Shown here: piece by piece, positions 35,948 through 48,811 of the stretch
How the letters are laid out: each line of letters opens with the position of its first letter
How positions within the stretch are numbered: position 1 is the stretch's first letter
NCBI GenBank assembly: GCA_019916065.1
Contig: CM034241.1
Location: forward strand, 1,580,562-1,644,561
Origin: Vitellaria paradoxa
Taxonomy: Eukaryota; Streptophyta; Magnoliopsida; Ericales; Sapotaceae
Reading direction: 5' to 3'
Length of the DNA: 64,000 nt
Notes under the pieces: generated by a model
The model's database searches: none
Seen by the model: only the letters and a program-made list of their open reading frames with translations
Told to the model about the DNA's origin: nothing
Translations under genes and position numbers: made by a program

Positions 35948-36660
35948 ATTTTGCCGATTGGCGTTTTGAGCTATTTTCAAAATAGTATCGGTACTATTTC
36001 AAAAAATATGATGATGTTAGCTCGTATGGTTGGTTTGTGTTATGTATCGATTGATATTTTTTAGGCAGTATGAAAACAGTACCGGTCCAAAACAGTACTG
36101 GTACTGTTTTATCGATACTATTTTCAAAACAGTACCGGTACTGTTTTCAAAACAGCACCATGAATTATAAGCAGATGACGAGTTTTAAGGGCAAGAGAAA
36201 TTTATTGGGCCGATCAACGTTTTGAGCTATCTTCAAAACAGTACCGGTACTGTTTCAAAAAATATGATGATGTTGGCTCGTATAGTTGGTTTGTGTTATG
36301 TATCGATTGATGTTTTTTAGGTAATATGAAAACAGCACCATGAATTATACGCAGATGACGAGTTTTAAGGGCAAGAGAAATCAATGGGGCCGATGGACTT
36401 TTTGAGCTATCTTCAAAACAGTATCGGTACTGTTTCAAAAAATATGATGATGTTGGCTCATATGATTAGTTTGTGTTATGTATCGATTGATATTTTTTAG
36501 GCAGTATGAAAACAGTACCGGTACTGTTTTTATCAGTACTGTTTTCAAAACAGCACCATGAATTATAAGCAGATGACAAGTTTTGGGCAAGAGAAATCCA
36601 TGTGATTAATTAGCATTTTGAGTTATTTTCAAAACAGTACCGACTCTGTTTCAAAATAAA
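35948..36660. repeat. Tandem repeat carrying ACAGTACCGGTACTGT palindromes
   Basis: Three full units and a partial one, spaced 255 and then 180 bp. Each contains GCCGAT..(C/T)TTTTTGAGCTAT, a CAGTA(C/T)CGGTACTG palindrome, AATATGATGATGTTGGCTC, GTTATGTATCGATTGAT, AACAGCACCATGAATTATA and GCAGATGACGAGTTTTAAGGGCAAGAGAAAT. Perfect 22-bp palindromes lie at 36126-36147 and 36509-36530, with a shorter one around 36235-36255. The first unit carries extra CAGTACTG/GTACCGGTCC blocks. No long ORF spans the units. Confidence 0.85.
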
Positions 36661-39095
36661 AAAAAAATAAAGATACTTAGGAATGATGATCGATTTAGGT
36701 TTTTTCTAAACAGTTTTGATTTTGTTTCCAAAAATCGATTTTACTTGCTTTGTAAAAAAGATGAAAAATCGCGGAAGTTATGAGTGAAGTGTGCACTATT
36801 TTCGGATAAAACTGGCAATTTTGAAATGTGGTGAAAAACGCGTGATGTCTTTTTTTGTCTTTTTGTTACAAGTGTGACTTATTTACAAACAAGTTTTTTT
36901 GATATGACTTAAATCCTTATATGTCCACAAATAGTGACCGACCTCCAAAAATCCCAAAAAATTAAAACCTATAAATTATATAATTTTTTTGAGTTGAACT
37001 TTTTGTCCAAAACTTTAACTATATAAGAAACGTAATACAAATTTTGTTTAGAGTGTTGTAGGCACAATTTATTACTAATTTTTAATAAGACTGTCGTGCT
37101 TCTTGTTTTCTGAATTTGTTTATTTTATTTTTTGTACAAAAAAGTTACTTTCTTAAAAGCTAATAGTTATTAAAAGTTAGTTTTTTTTTCACTTGAAAAG
37201 GAAAAATATTAAAGCTTTTAGCACTTAGTATTTTTATTTTTTTGTCATTTAACATATTTACCTCTTGTAATTTAAAAAAAAATTAAAATGTAATAGAAAA
37301 ATTTTAGTCATTTTCAAAAAATATAAAAAATTGAGTAATCAAAAGTTGAGTTTTGAGCTATTCATGCCAAATGGAACTTTAAGCTTTTTAATTTTTTGGC
37401 TAATCACCTTTTTTTTTAAATTTATTAAAATTATCTTCTTACGTTTAATTTTTTTTTTAAATCATGACTAACAAATATATCAAATAAATAAAAAATTAAA
37501 AGATTAATTACAAAAGGTTAACTTCTTTTGCTTCACAAAAATAAAAAAGGGCTAAATTTTTTCTTTCCAAACCTAGCCTAAGGTGATGTGTAAAAATAAA
37601 TGTGAGTGAATTCAAATTTTAATTGAAAATATTATTTAACACGCATGCACTGAATAAAGTCGGGGTAAATTTTTAACTTTTTGAATGATGTCTTTTTTTT
37701 CAACATGGAAATTATAAATATGATAAATGAATATATATATATATATATATATAGACAAATATACAGACAATAAAAATATATAAATAATATTTTGCTTCTT
37801 CCTTTTTGTTGGATTATTTCAATTATAATTTTATTTTTATCTATAAAATTAATCTTTATCAATTTTATTTATAAAGTATTTACTCTATGAATTTTAATAA
37901 TTTTAGGACCATAAAAAAGAATAATAGTCAACATACTCGAAAATGTCAGGATCTCAGTGAAATAGACCCTTGAGAAAAAGTGTGGAGAGAAAAGGACACA
38001 ATACATATCCTTGGCAACTTTGTGTTAATCAAGAACTGCACAAACAGTCACCTTGACTCACCATGGATGCCCAAAACTCACAACTCCCTTCGTCGAAGCA
38101 ACTACAGTTGAAAGAGTAGGCTGGTACAGCAATTGTGATATTAATTTGAGATAATTAAATTTTATTTGAATCATTGAATTTTAATATAACAATATTGATT
38201 GTAAATTATGGAGCTGACATACCATTAGCTTCTCAAATCTACTAGTGCTTAATAAGAGACTTTTATTTATCATCTTATAGGATTTCAGAGACTGCAGTAG
38301 GACTGAAGGGGTGCAGTGAATTAATAAGCAATCAGAATTTGATTGCATTTAATCTAAAGGTATAAATTTAATGTGATAAAATTATTTTTAAAATAAAAAT
38401 AAAAATTAAATGAAATCTATTTGAAATGTAATTAATGAAAAATATAAAAAAATATTTTTATATTAAAATGTAATAAATTCTAATCATTATTGACTCACTA
38501 TACCCTTGAATTTTTTCACTTTAGTCCCCCAAAACCCCATCTTATAGCTGGCTGACAGTGAGGACATGGTTAGGTTGGTACAATGACAGCCATTGCCTTC
38601 CTAAAAATTACGAAAATACTGTTAATGTATAGATCCTTTTTAATTAAAAAATTTTTATATACTTAAATGAGTCCACCTCTTCTCGCAGTATTAATCTTTT
38701 TATTCATTTAATAAATTATTTTAGAGCTTTTGACCCTCTACTTAAGAAATTTATGGTTCCGTTCTTAAATAAGAAAAAGTTATAAATAGATTGTGAGAGA
38801 CCAAACAATAATATGAATAGGCGTATATCATAAAGCATCCTTGTCTCACATTTTACATGGATTAGGTAGAGTTTAGTAAATATGCAATATTTTAGGGGTC
38901 GTTTGATATCCTAAATTTTTGTCAAAAATTTAAAAAAATTCTAAAAGTTTTTGAATTCCTTTAATTAAATTTCGCTATGCGTCACTTTTACATTACATCA
39001 ATATCAACTTTTATTTATTTATTTTTTTGGTCACTCCAAATGCTCTTTCAATATACTTGTAATATAATATGTTTTAAAATTGTGTCAATTAATAT

Positions 39096-39380
39096 TTAGG
39101 TACCGTTTAGAAGTTTAAAATTTAGTAACTTTTAGTTTGTTTTAATCAAAAGTTACTAATTGTAATTTTTGATATGTTTGGTGAAATAAATTATAATTTT
39201 TAATAATTTTTTATAATTTTTGGGTGTTTGTTAAAATTTTTAATAATTTTTGATAATTTTTGAGATGAGAAGTTATTGTAACTGATCAGAAAAGTGGTAA
39301 AAATCGATAGTTCATCAAATACTCAAAAAGTAAAAGTTGATATTTTGTTATTAAAAGTTGTGTTTTCAAACGGTGCCTTA
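39096..39380. mobile_element. Tourist-like MITE with TTA target duplication
   Basis: 39099-39377 has inverted ends GGTACCGTTTAGAA and TTTTCAAACGGTGCC, flanked by TTA on both sides. A related unit spans about 40391-40725. Confidence 0.7.
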
Positions 39381-39475
39381 ATTCCATTAAAATTCTATAA
39401 TTAAGCTTGATAAATAATCTCTCAAAAAGTTATTGCCTTATGCTTAGATCTTGTTTGGAGCTGTGAATTTTGTCA

Positions 39476-39511
<36 letters not shown>

Positions 39512-42504
39512 CAAATTTTGAGTTATTAGGTGTTTATGGTTTAACGAAGGATGTGGATAAGAAAATATTTGGTGTAGATTTAGTCACATCAGCTTGCTTC
39601 CTTTACTTAGATAGCGTTTGAGCCTTTGAGGTGTTAAATTTGGCCCCCCAAAAAAAATTACAAATTTTAATTTTTTAATTTTTTTAAAATTTTCCACATC
39701 TGAAATCTATAATTTTTTTCAATTTCTATAAATCTTCTTTAATTTTTTATTTTTTTAACTTTTATTAATTTTCTTTAATTTTTTAATACTTTTGAGAAAC
39801 AAATCAAATATTCAACAATTCAAATTTCAATTTTTTTTATTTTATTTCATTTTTACCAAAATTTGATACTTAGGCCCGTTTGGAGTATTAAACCTTTTCA
39901 AAAAATTTTAAAAAATTGTAAAAAATTTTATTTTTTATTTAATTTAGTCATATATTATTTTTACATCACTTTAACATTAACTTTTAATTTTATTTAAATT
40001 TTTTCGAAATTTCAGGTGCCGCCAAATCGGGAGGATGTTTCGGGGTTAGACAATTGCTAGCTACAGCTCCACAGTCTTCTTGCAACTGTGAAAGCGCTGT
40101 GGAGTCGGTCTGGTTATTTAACTTCTTTGGACACGGGTATTTGTTAACTAGTCTAATCAAAAATCTCAAAGAGTCACTGCATAGATCAGTACAAGTTGTA
40201 GTGACTGATGTGGACTAGCAATAGGGGTCGAAGATTTTGAGCAGATCGACGGGAATTAAAAGCCGGTAATTTATATAAATAATCAGTCGAAAAAGTTTCA
40301 ACCAAACCTTCAACGTAAAACCCGGAATCACATGTGCTCTTGCTGGGCTAGTCTGTGTTTGATGGGAACGCCAACCTGTTCACAACACATATAAAGAGGG
40401 TGTTTGATGGTATAATTTTTAGTAATTTTTAGGTTTTTTTTGGGTCAAAAGTTGTTATTTGTAATTTTTAATGTATTTGATAAAATAAGTGATAATTTTT
40501 AGTAATTTTTAAGTATTTATAGTAAAATTTTTAGCAACTTTAAGTATTTTTTAGTAACTTTTGATAATTTTTAACAATTTTTAATAATTTTGATTAATTT
40601 TTAATAACTGTTAAATTGAGAAAATATTATAATAGAGTAAAAAAATGATCAAATTTGATATTTCGGTAAATACCTAAAGAGTAACGCTTTGTATTATTCT
40701 ATTAAAAATTATGATGCCAAACGCTATCATACACGCGCACACACGTCCACATCCAATTCTGCAACTATGTAGAAATGTCTACCCATAGATTGTGGCCCAG
40801 TGAAGTGTTCAAGTTTAGGTCGGCAATTGAAAGTAGCGGCGAGGAAAAATTAGGGGCCGTTTGAATGCATTAAAAAAACTGTAGTTTTACACTTTTTTTT
40901 TTAATTTTTTAACACGTGGTATTTTAGTTAGTAATTAGATATTTACTAAAAATTTGTAAAAATAAGAAAATTTTGATAAAAATTAAATAACATGAGTAAA
41001 AATTGACTTTATGTTTGGTAGAAAATTTTTTTAAAAATAAAAAAATTGATTTTTTTTTATTGGTGACCCAAACGCCACCTTAACCAAACTCAATTTTTGA
41101 AAACTCGGTAAAAATGGTTTGATTATTTCGATTTTTTTATTGAAAATTAATCTACCAAACGTACTCGTATCAACGGGGCCATGTCAACGTAATTGGGGAG
41201 GCCCACGGCCAATTATGTTAACGGGTCTCCTGATGAAATATGAATGATTGTTCCTCAATTGGCGAGTAGTGCAAATCCTGGAGGAGCTGAGATGTTTATG
41301 ATCGTTTTTCTCACCTTTTCTTCTTTTGATGATTCCTATGAGTGGATCTAGCAACAATGATACCTTTGTTTTAACTTTTATTATTGATTTTTATTTGGTG
41401 TAGGATCTAAAATCAGATTTACACAAATTTTATTATTGACAAAAAATTATCAGAATTAGATATTAGAATAATGCGTGAATAATATTTTTTATATCAAAAA
41501 ATATTTTAATAAATATTTTTATTGAAAATAATAAGTACATAAATTATTTATATTATTTTAATATATTTTTTTAATTAGTATAACAAAGCATTGCCCTACG
41601 AAAAATTATAAAGTTTTTTTCCCCTCAAAAACCAAATTCCTTGGGACATATTTATTTTGGAAGTAACAAAGAGTAAAATTTTATTGAGATGATCTTTATT
41701 TTCTATTATATTAATTTGAAAGAAGAAGTAACAATTACACCGGGATAAAAATTATCCTCTTATGAAGGTAAATTGTTACTGGTATAGCAGAAGTGAGTAA
41801 CGATGAGTAATGAAAAGAAGATGTAACATTTACACTAAAGTCAGATTTATCATGCCATGGAGGTAAATTGTTACCAGTAGAAGGGAGATAGGTAAGATAA
41901 GTAATGAAAAAATTATAATATTTTCGCACTATCTAATAAAACATTACTTTACAATTCTATTCTGACTAATGTAACTTTTATTTCTTTAGCAATCCAAACA
42001 TAATATAATTATTACTTAATAATATTTATTTTCTCAATTTAAATATAATTATTATAAATTTATTATTTCTTTAATTATTATTAGAGTAATAACTACTCCC
42101 TTAATCTTCTACTTTCAAATTTTGCATTTCATACCCATCGTTCCCTTAAAAGAAGAGTTGATCGATCAAGGATTAATTATAGGGCTCTTTATCACTTTTT
42201 CAAAGAGAGGCTAGTGGTAAAAGGAATTGAACATTCACAATTATTCTCTTTCAGCAAACAGAGTGAATCCTAGGGGGTGGAAAAAGGCTTGTACCGTACA
42301 ATTAAAGGCCGGCAAGATTTTCATCCAAGGACCTTTGCATTTGACTCCCCCACATTTTGCAACTATTATAATAAATCCAATTTGATTTCAGGGAAGGAGA
42401 GGGCCTCCAAGTCCCCACCTATCAAATCAACCAAAGACTTCTGAGGGTGTTTGATTCGTAAAAAAGAAAAAAAAAAAAAAGGTAAAAATATAAAAATTTA
42501 ATAT

Positions 42505-42611
42505 CTTTTTTTAATAGTTAAGCGGAGGAAAAGAAACACTCCGAGTTATCAACCTATGTGGTGAGCAGGGTTGAGAAAGACTTCTATTACTTGAATCGAC
42601 AGCTGTGCTCA
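42505..42611 (-). mobile_element. Short SINE-like insert
   Basis: A 14-bp direct repeat TAAAAATTTAATAT (42491-42504 and 42612-42625) flanks about 107 bp that, on the minus strand, ends in an A-run. Its middle (ATAGGTTGATAACTCGG) weakly resembles the B box of the 46.1-kb SINE. The target duplication is clear; the tRNA origin is tentative. Confidence 0.55.
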
Positions 42612-44381
42612 TAAAAATTTAATATTAAAATAATACATAATAAAATTTAATTAATAAAAATAAATTTTTTTTTTTTAATTTTGATCTATCAAACATCACT
42701 AATGAACCAACACACTTGTATGAAAAGTGATCATTAATATTTTACACCTTAGCATTCCTCTCTTCTTGTGAAAGTGGCAATTAATATTCGATGCAACACG
42801 AAATTATGATTCAAATACCAACCTCGCACAACACATGAGATTGCCGACCTTGTCACCCCTGCTATCCAAATGAGTACTAGCTCTGAGGTAACGTGGTGTG
42901 ATGTCAATAGGATGCTCTAAGTCATGTCAGTTACTTTAAATTTATGATTTATTTCAAGGGTAGTAGTTTGGAAGTGTCAACAACCAAATTTTTTATTTTT
43001 TTTCAATTTTGTCTGCTTTAACGTTCTCCACATAAGTATTCAACTTTCTTTTTAACTTTTATTAAATTTTCACACTTTTTTTAGAAATGTAACAAATACT
43101 AAATAATTTAAAATTTATTTATTTTCTTTTTTTCGTCAAAATTTGACACTCAAAATAAGTATTAAATATTTTAGAGTATTTAATAGTCCTACTCTAAAAT
43201 TTTGTTTGGGATTAATTGGAGAATCTCAGCTTTTAATTACTAATTTTTTTTTTTACTTTTGTTAAAATAACTAAGAGTGTCCTTTAATGTTTTACACTTC
43301 TTTTAAATTATGAATGAAAATATGTCTAATTAATAAAAAATTAAAAATTTAGATACTAAAAATTTAATTTTTTTTACAAACACAAAAAATTAGTTTTTTT
43401 CCCTTTTCTAAACTAAGAGTGTGTTTGGAGTAACAAATAGTAAGATAAAATGAGATAAAGTAAGATAATTTATGAGTTCGTAATTTATGCAATGAGATAA
43501 AAAGTGAATAATTTTTTAGTATTTTTTATAATTTTTTAAAATTTTTTAAAATTTTTTGTCAGTTCAAACGGAGACTAAGCCTAAATCTAGTGTTATTATT
43601 GATGCTTTATTTATTATTTTATTGTTAAAAATTTATTTTTATTTTTTAAGAAAAATAAATATAAAAATGTTGAAAAATAATTATTTAATATTGAGTTTTA
43701 GTTCAGATAAGTTGGTACAGAATATTATAAAAATAAAAAGAATTTTTGTAAGATAAAAAAAGTGTTATCTTTATTATATTTTCAAGGGCGTTTAGAATCG
43801 TAAAAAACTACAAAAAAAAAAATCGAAAATAAAATTTTTTGAAATTTAGAGTGTAAAAAATTATTTTGAAATGAAAGTTGAATGTTTGTTGTTGATTTGG
43901 CATAAAGTTGCTAAAAATTATGTAAAGTGATACGTGATAAAATTTTAGTAGAGAATTTTAAAAAATTTTAGAGTTTTGTATAACTTTTTGATACAAATGT
44001 CAATTCATCTTTTTAAAAAAATCTGTTAGAATGCACTATGATTGTTTGTTACAACGAATTTTGATAAATTTTTTAAAAAATTTAATTTTTATTTTAAATT
44101 TGAAATAGTTAGAATTTTTAAAAATTTTTAAAATTTTTTAAAGTTGTTGGAGCCCCAAACGGCTCCTTAAAAAAACATATGAAAGAGAAAATGGTGCAGA
44201 TAGTGTAAGATGGCCATTACCGTGATTATGTAAAGATCTCAGTAGTAAAATGTAGCGAAAGAAAGTTAAAGTGATCGACAAACATGGAAAAAAGCAATCA
44301 ATTTGAAACAAGTCCCTAGACCTTAGCTCGCTAGGGTGGACATCCATATCCTTCAGCAGAGATTGTGCTGACTTACGTAAC

Positions 44382-44388
44382 TATATAA
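44382..44388 (+). promoter_or_regulatory. TATA box of the bHLH gene
   Basis: TATATAA at 44382-44388 would place transcription start near 44415, so the (CT)n tract at 44454-44481 would lie in the 5' leader. Confidence 0.55.
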
Positions 44389-44448
44389 GTATCACCTTCA
44401 CTTCATTTTATTTGGATCATATCATCAGCTCGCATCACCTCACGAACC

Positions 44449-44485
<37 letters not shown>

Positions 44486-44495
44486 ATATCTATAT

Positions 44496-45077
44496 ATGTT
44501 CCTTCCAGGACCGTTGGTCTCCACTCAGTCTAGTGTCCAAAAATATAAGTTGTGTGAGAACAAGTCAGCCATAGAAATGGATTGCCTTTCATGTAATGGT
44601 AACCCTAACTCTTCCGAGTCATCTTCGATAATATTGTCAAACCATGGTAAAGAGAAGAAGAAAGGCAATATTGGCAAGACAAGCAAAGCGGTGAAGCTAT
44701 CGACTGACCCGCAAAGCGTGGCGGCTCGGGAGAGGAGGCACCGCATCAGTGACCGGTTCAAGATCTTGCAGAGCTTGGTCCCAGGTGGGACCAAGATGGA
44801 CACGGTGTCTATGTTAGAGGAGGCCATTAACTATGTCAAGTTCCTCAAGGCCCAGATATGGCTTCACCAGACCATCATGACCAACTATATAGAGGGTGAC
44901 CCATTTCTCTTCCTTATTCCACCTACCCAGCAGCAGCAGCAGCAGCTTCTCCTCTGCTCGCCGGAAAACTTATCCGCTGCCCGTGAGGTTCAATCAGCAC
45001 CACCACCACTTGGGTTGCCGGATTCTCATTCCCAAGGTGAAGAAGAAACCATGTTTTTCGATGGATCCATGTACTAG
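44496..45077 (+). CDS. ROX: LAX1/ROX-type bHLH transcription factor
   Basis: Single-exon bHLH factor of the LAX PANICLE1 / barren stalk1 / ROX group, which promotes axillary meristem formation in rice, maize and Arabidopsis. From the ATG at 44496 it is 193 residues; a second in-frame ATG at 44577 is also plausible. The frame is open further upstream, but only through a (CT)n leader beginning with a non-ATG codon. The bHLH is at about 74-120 ([26 protein letters not shown], then [20 protein letters not shown]), preceded by KLSTDP. The basic region keeps Glu79 and Arg83 but has Val rather than His at the usual position 5. A stretch of six Gln follows in the tail. A tRNA gene lies 214 bp downstream. 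The assignment rests on the near-identical bHLH core as I remember it. Confidence 0.9.
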   Translation: MFLPGPLVSTQSSVQKYKLCENKSAIEMDCLSCNGNPNSSESSSIILSNHGKEKKKGNIGKTSKAVKLSTDPQSVAARERRHRISDRFKILQSLVPGGTKMDTVSMLEEAINYVKFLKAQIWLHQTIMTNYIEGDPFLFLIPPTQQQQQQLLLCSPENLSAAREVQSAPPPLGLPDSHSQGEEETMFFDGSMY

Positions 45078-45290
45078 TAACTAGTTTATTTTGTCTCTGA
45101 CTCTCTCTGTGAGTCACTGTTAGGGAAGTCATGGTTGTATTGGTATTATGTTAAAAATATATATATATAAATATATGGGATTCATATGATAGTGTTGGAA
45201 AGTTTTGTTCGGGTGTTTCTGGGTTTAACGGTGAATCCTAGTTTATCAAGAATTATGTAAATTAAATTATAATATATTTCTCCAACAAAT

Positions 45291-45364
45291 GGTCCCGTAG
45301 CTCAGTTGGTTAGAGCGTTGGTCTTATGAGCCGAAGGTCGCGGGTTCGAGCCCCGCCGGGACCA
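45291..45364 (+). tRNA. tRNA-Ile (anticodon UAU), intronless
   Basis: A complete cloverleaf: acceptor GGTCCCG/CGGGACC (7 perfect pairs), D-stem GCTC/GAGC, anticodon stem TTGGT/GCCGA, loop CTTATGA with anticodon TAT, T-arm GCGGG-TTCGAGC-CCCGC, discriminator A. It is followed at once by TTTCCTTTTTTTTT, a Pol III stop. The base 3' of the anticodon is G, unusual because ANN-reading tRNAs normally have A at 37. Internal A box (TAGCTCAGTTGG) and B box (GGTTCGAGCCC) are intact. Confidence 0.9.
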
Positions 45365-45377
45365 TTTCCTTTTTTTT
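45365..45377 (+). terminator. Pol III T-run terminator of the tRNA
   Basis: TTTCC followed by eight or more T's directly after the tRNA, as expected for RNA polymerase III termination. Confidence 0.75.
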
Positions 45378-46145
45378 TCAATCCAAGCCCATTAGCTAAT
45401 TACAATTTATTTTTATTCTAGCAATCTTGTGAAAGAAGACTGAGGAGAAATGTTGGATTGTGACGAATTAGGAGATATGATCACTTTTTAGTTCTTAGGT
45501 AATTTTTTATATTTTAATTTTTTTTTTCATTTGTATCTACTTTTTTAGGTTTAGATTAATCACAGTATAAATTCCTACATTTGAAGATGGACTCTAGCTT
45601 TTCTAAAATATTTTTTAATATTTTTATTTAAACAAAGTTATTGGAAAGAAAACTTTTATGAAACAAAAAATAATAAAAATAGATTTAAGAATGAATAATT
45701 TAATATAGTAGATAATGATTTAAGGAAATTGCTGAACAATCATTTCATGAATAGGAAAATTATAAATCAAAATAATACTTCTCATTTTAGAAAATTTTTA
45801 AGAAATCAAAATAATACAACAAACAGAATAATGTGGAATTAAATAATTTTATAAATTAAATCTACTTTTTTTGCGTTGATGTAAGGTCATGTAATTTAAA
45901 ACTACTTTTTTTTTTTACGCCTCAGAGAGTTAAATAGGAAATAAATAGTTGGCCCTTTCAATCATACCTCTCAATTGAGTCGCGGGATTCGAAATTACGT
46001 GAAAAGTACACCTACTAGTCAAAGTGGTTGCTGCCGAGGTATAATTTAAAAACTCCTTGGGGTATTTTGTTGTGAGAGTAGTAATATCGCAATTTAAAAT
46101 TACTTTATGGGTATTTTGCTTTAAGTTAAGCAATCCAATAAACTT

Positions 46146-46341
46146 TTTTTTTTTTTTTTTGTAGTAACAGAAAAAATTACCCAGCGATTTTACTCATTGA
46201 CTTACAAACCCTCGAGGGAACTAGCGCAGCAATCCACCCACTTAAATCCTGACCGCTCCAGGTGAGAATCGAACCTACGATCTCGGTATATCACCTAAGT
46301 CTTAGACTTGACTCCCGCTCAACTGGACCAACCAGGTAGGT
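46146..46341 (-). mobile_element. tRNA-derived SINE with 16-bp target duplication
   Basis: The minus-strand head TGGTTGGTCCAGTTGAGCGG (A box) and GTAGGTTCGATTCTCACC (B box) is followed by about 90 bp and a poly(A) tail (T's at 46146-46160). GCAATCCAA(T/C)AAACTT flanks it at 46130-46145 and 46342-46357. Confidence 0.88.
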
Positions 46342-47187
46342 GCAATCCAACAAACTTAACCTTAGATAAAATTTTCAACAATATGGCCATCACCCCCATC
46401 ATAAATACATTGAGATCATCATCCCCCCAAAAAAAAAAAAATCAATTCAATTAAAATAATAATAATAATAATAATCCTGTTACCAAACAACAAAAATTAA
46501 CATGAAATTACGTAAAATAACATTAAACTCCATTGTGGTGTCTCTCAACGACCCAATTCTGAACCTCCTAAATGATCAGTGTGTGTTTGCTAAATTAAAA
46601 AATTAATTTTTTTTGATATTAACACGTTATATTTTTTTATAAAAATTGTATGTTTAATAAAAACTTATAAAAGTTAAAAACAAGTTGGAGAAAATTGGTG
46701 ATTCTATGTGCTGTAAATTTTTTATATGTTTATAAATTTTGATGGAAAATTTAGAAAAAATTAAAAGAATTAAAAAAATGGAAAAAAAATTAAAAGTTGA
46801 TGTTCATTTCAGGTTTACCAAACAAACCCTTAAACCAAGACACAAGGCGGGCTCAATAGCAAGGTCATTGAGCCGGCGGCTGCCTAAGGCCCCAAAAGGG
46901 CTTTATTTCTTAAGGAATTTCATATATATTAATTAAATTTTATTTAATCTTATCTTCTTACTTTTTATATTTAAAACTAAGAAAATTTAAGCCAATTTTA
47001 TACTCATCTGGTCCTATAAAGTAAATAGCCTTAGGGATAGATGCCGCTAATGACTTTACAATTTAATCTACATATATATATTCTTATATTTTATACTTAA
47101 AATAACAAAATTTAAACTACTTTTTACACCTAACTAGTCGTACATATAAAGTAAATAGCCTTAGAGATACCTCTAATAACTCTACAA

Positions 47188-47225
<38 letters not shown>

Positions 47226-48476
47226 ACACTGTGTCTAACTCTTTGGGTGAATCCATCAGGACTCAGTGGAGGCAATTCATTTGAAAAATTACATCAGAAT
47301 TCTATTAATTTAGTTATTTTTTTTTTATAAATTTTAATTTTTCTCATAACTATTAAGGTTTTATCCCCATTTTATTTTTATTTTTATTCTTATTTATTGT
47401 AAAAATGTAATTTTATTTGCACTAATTATAAATTATTTTAGGTTTCTTCCTCTCCAACTCTACAAATTTTGCCAATTAAAGCGCATATATATAGCTAAAT
47501 TGGAACATTAATTATTTATTTCTATAAATTATAACAACAACTCTAATAAAAACTTATACAAAGTCTTAACTATTATACTATTTTTCTCTCATATAATTAA
47601 TTTTAAAGTGAGAACAAATTGTACACTATATTATTACAAGAAAGAATAATATTTTCTACACAATAACTTAAAATTTATTGCCATAATTAACTTAAAATTT
47701 TATTTAAATAACATAATTTTTAAATCTTGAATTTTTAGTGGAAATATTTGCATACATATATATATAAGTAAAATCTTTTCCGAAATGGCATCTCCTATAC
47801 CTCCTACGTACCTTTTGTTTTGTCAACTTCTATAACCAAAAAAGTAGCTCCACAACGGATCAAAAGCACAGTCCACGTTCAGCGGATCAGCATGTAAGTA
47901 CCTTGTAAGAACACATGCACATGCAACGTGTCAAGAACTAGGCGGTCTCGTTGTATTGGTTGCCTACTTGCGGCATTGTCGAATAGATTCAGGAGAGTCC
48001 GCACTATGACATACAATTTGGGCAATTGAATTAAAAATTAATGTGAATATATTTGAACTGTTAAATTAAAACTCAACTGATCATAATATTACATAATTAA
48101 TATTATAGACTGATATAACAAATGCTATGCCAGCGTCTCTTTTTTCTCTCGAATGCCTTCTGAGAGAAAAGTTTGAATGCTCCAAAACTAAAAATTTAAA
48201 GCTACGTACATATTTTCTCCCGTAAGTCTCATTTCATTGACCTATTCATTCCATCTCATTCCAATACACGTACGTAGGAAATCCTTTTCTTGCAAAGGAT
48301 AGCATATACATATATGTATATATATATATATATATATAGAGTGTGATAGGATACTATATGATACAATAAGCTATTCCCTTGACGTGAGCTAATTGTATTC
48401 AAAAAAAAGGAAGAATAGAATAATTTATCAAAATATTTTAATAAACTTAAATGTAAAATAATATTTTTTTCAAATT

Positions 48477-48811
48477 TTAGGTATTATTTGATTTATTTTC
48501 TCATTTTTTTTGTTTTTTGTTTTTTGTTTTCTATTTTCTGTTTTGAGTTTATTTTTCATTGTACATTTTTTAAAATACAGGAAACTGCTCAAACACATTT
48601 GATCACTTGTATTTTCAAAATTTATTTTAAAAAATAGAAAATGAGTTTACACATGAAATAAAAAATGACAAAAAATCATTTTAAGAGTTTTCAATTCAAA
48701 TCAACAAAAACCTCAAAACTAATAAAATAGAACATTTTTTGTTTCCTTATTTTAGGGTTTTGAAAACATAGAACAAAAAATAAAAAAAAAAACAAACCTA
48801 ATATCACTTTA
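48477..48811. mobile_element. Foldback Tourist-like MITE
   Basis: 48480-48808, flanked by TTA on both sides; the two halves are largely complementary (GTATTATTTGATTTATTTT at the left, AAACAAACCTAATATCAC at the right). The interior shares GTTTATTTTTCATT and AATTTATTTTAAAAAATA with the 51.4-kb element and the centre of the 19.2-kb foldback element. Confidence 0.7.

Larger units (their letters stand above)
36661..44381. other. Long gene-free AT-rich region
   Basis: No protein or RNA gene was recognised. MITE-type segments lie near 37190-37400, 38300-38530, 38890-39055, 39099-39377, 39880-40010, 40390-40725 and 43422-43578, with a SINE-like piece at 42505-42611. 39480-39510 is an (AT)n tract. 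40010-40400 is more complex, non-repetitive DNA without a convincing ORF. 44.1-44.4 kb is the promoter region of the bHLH gene. Confidence 0.5.
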
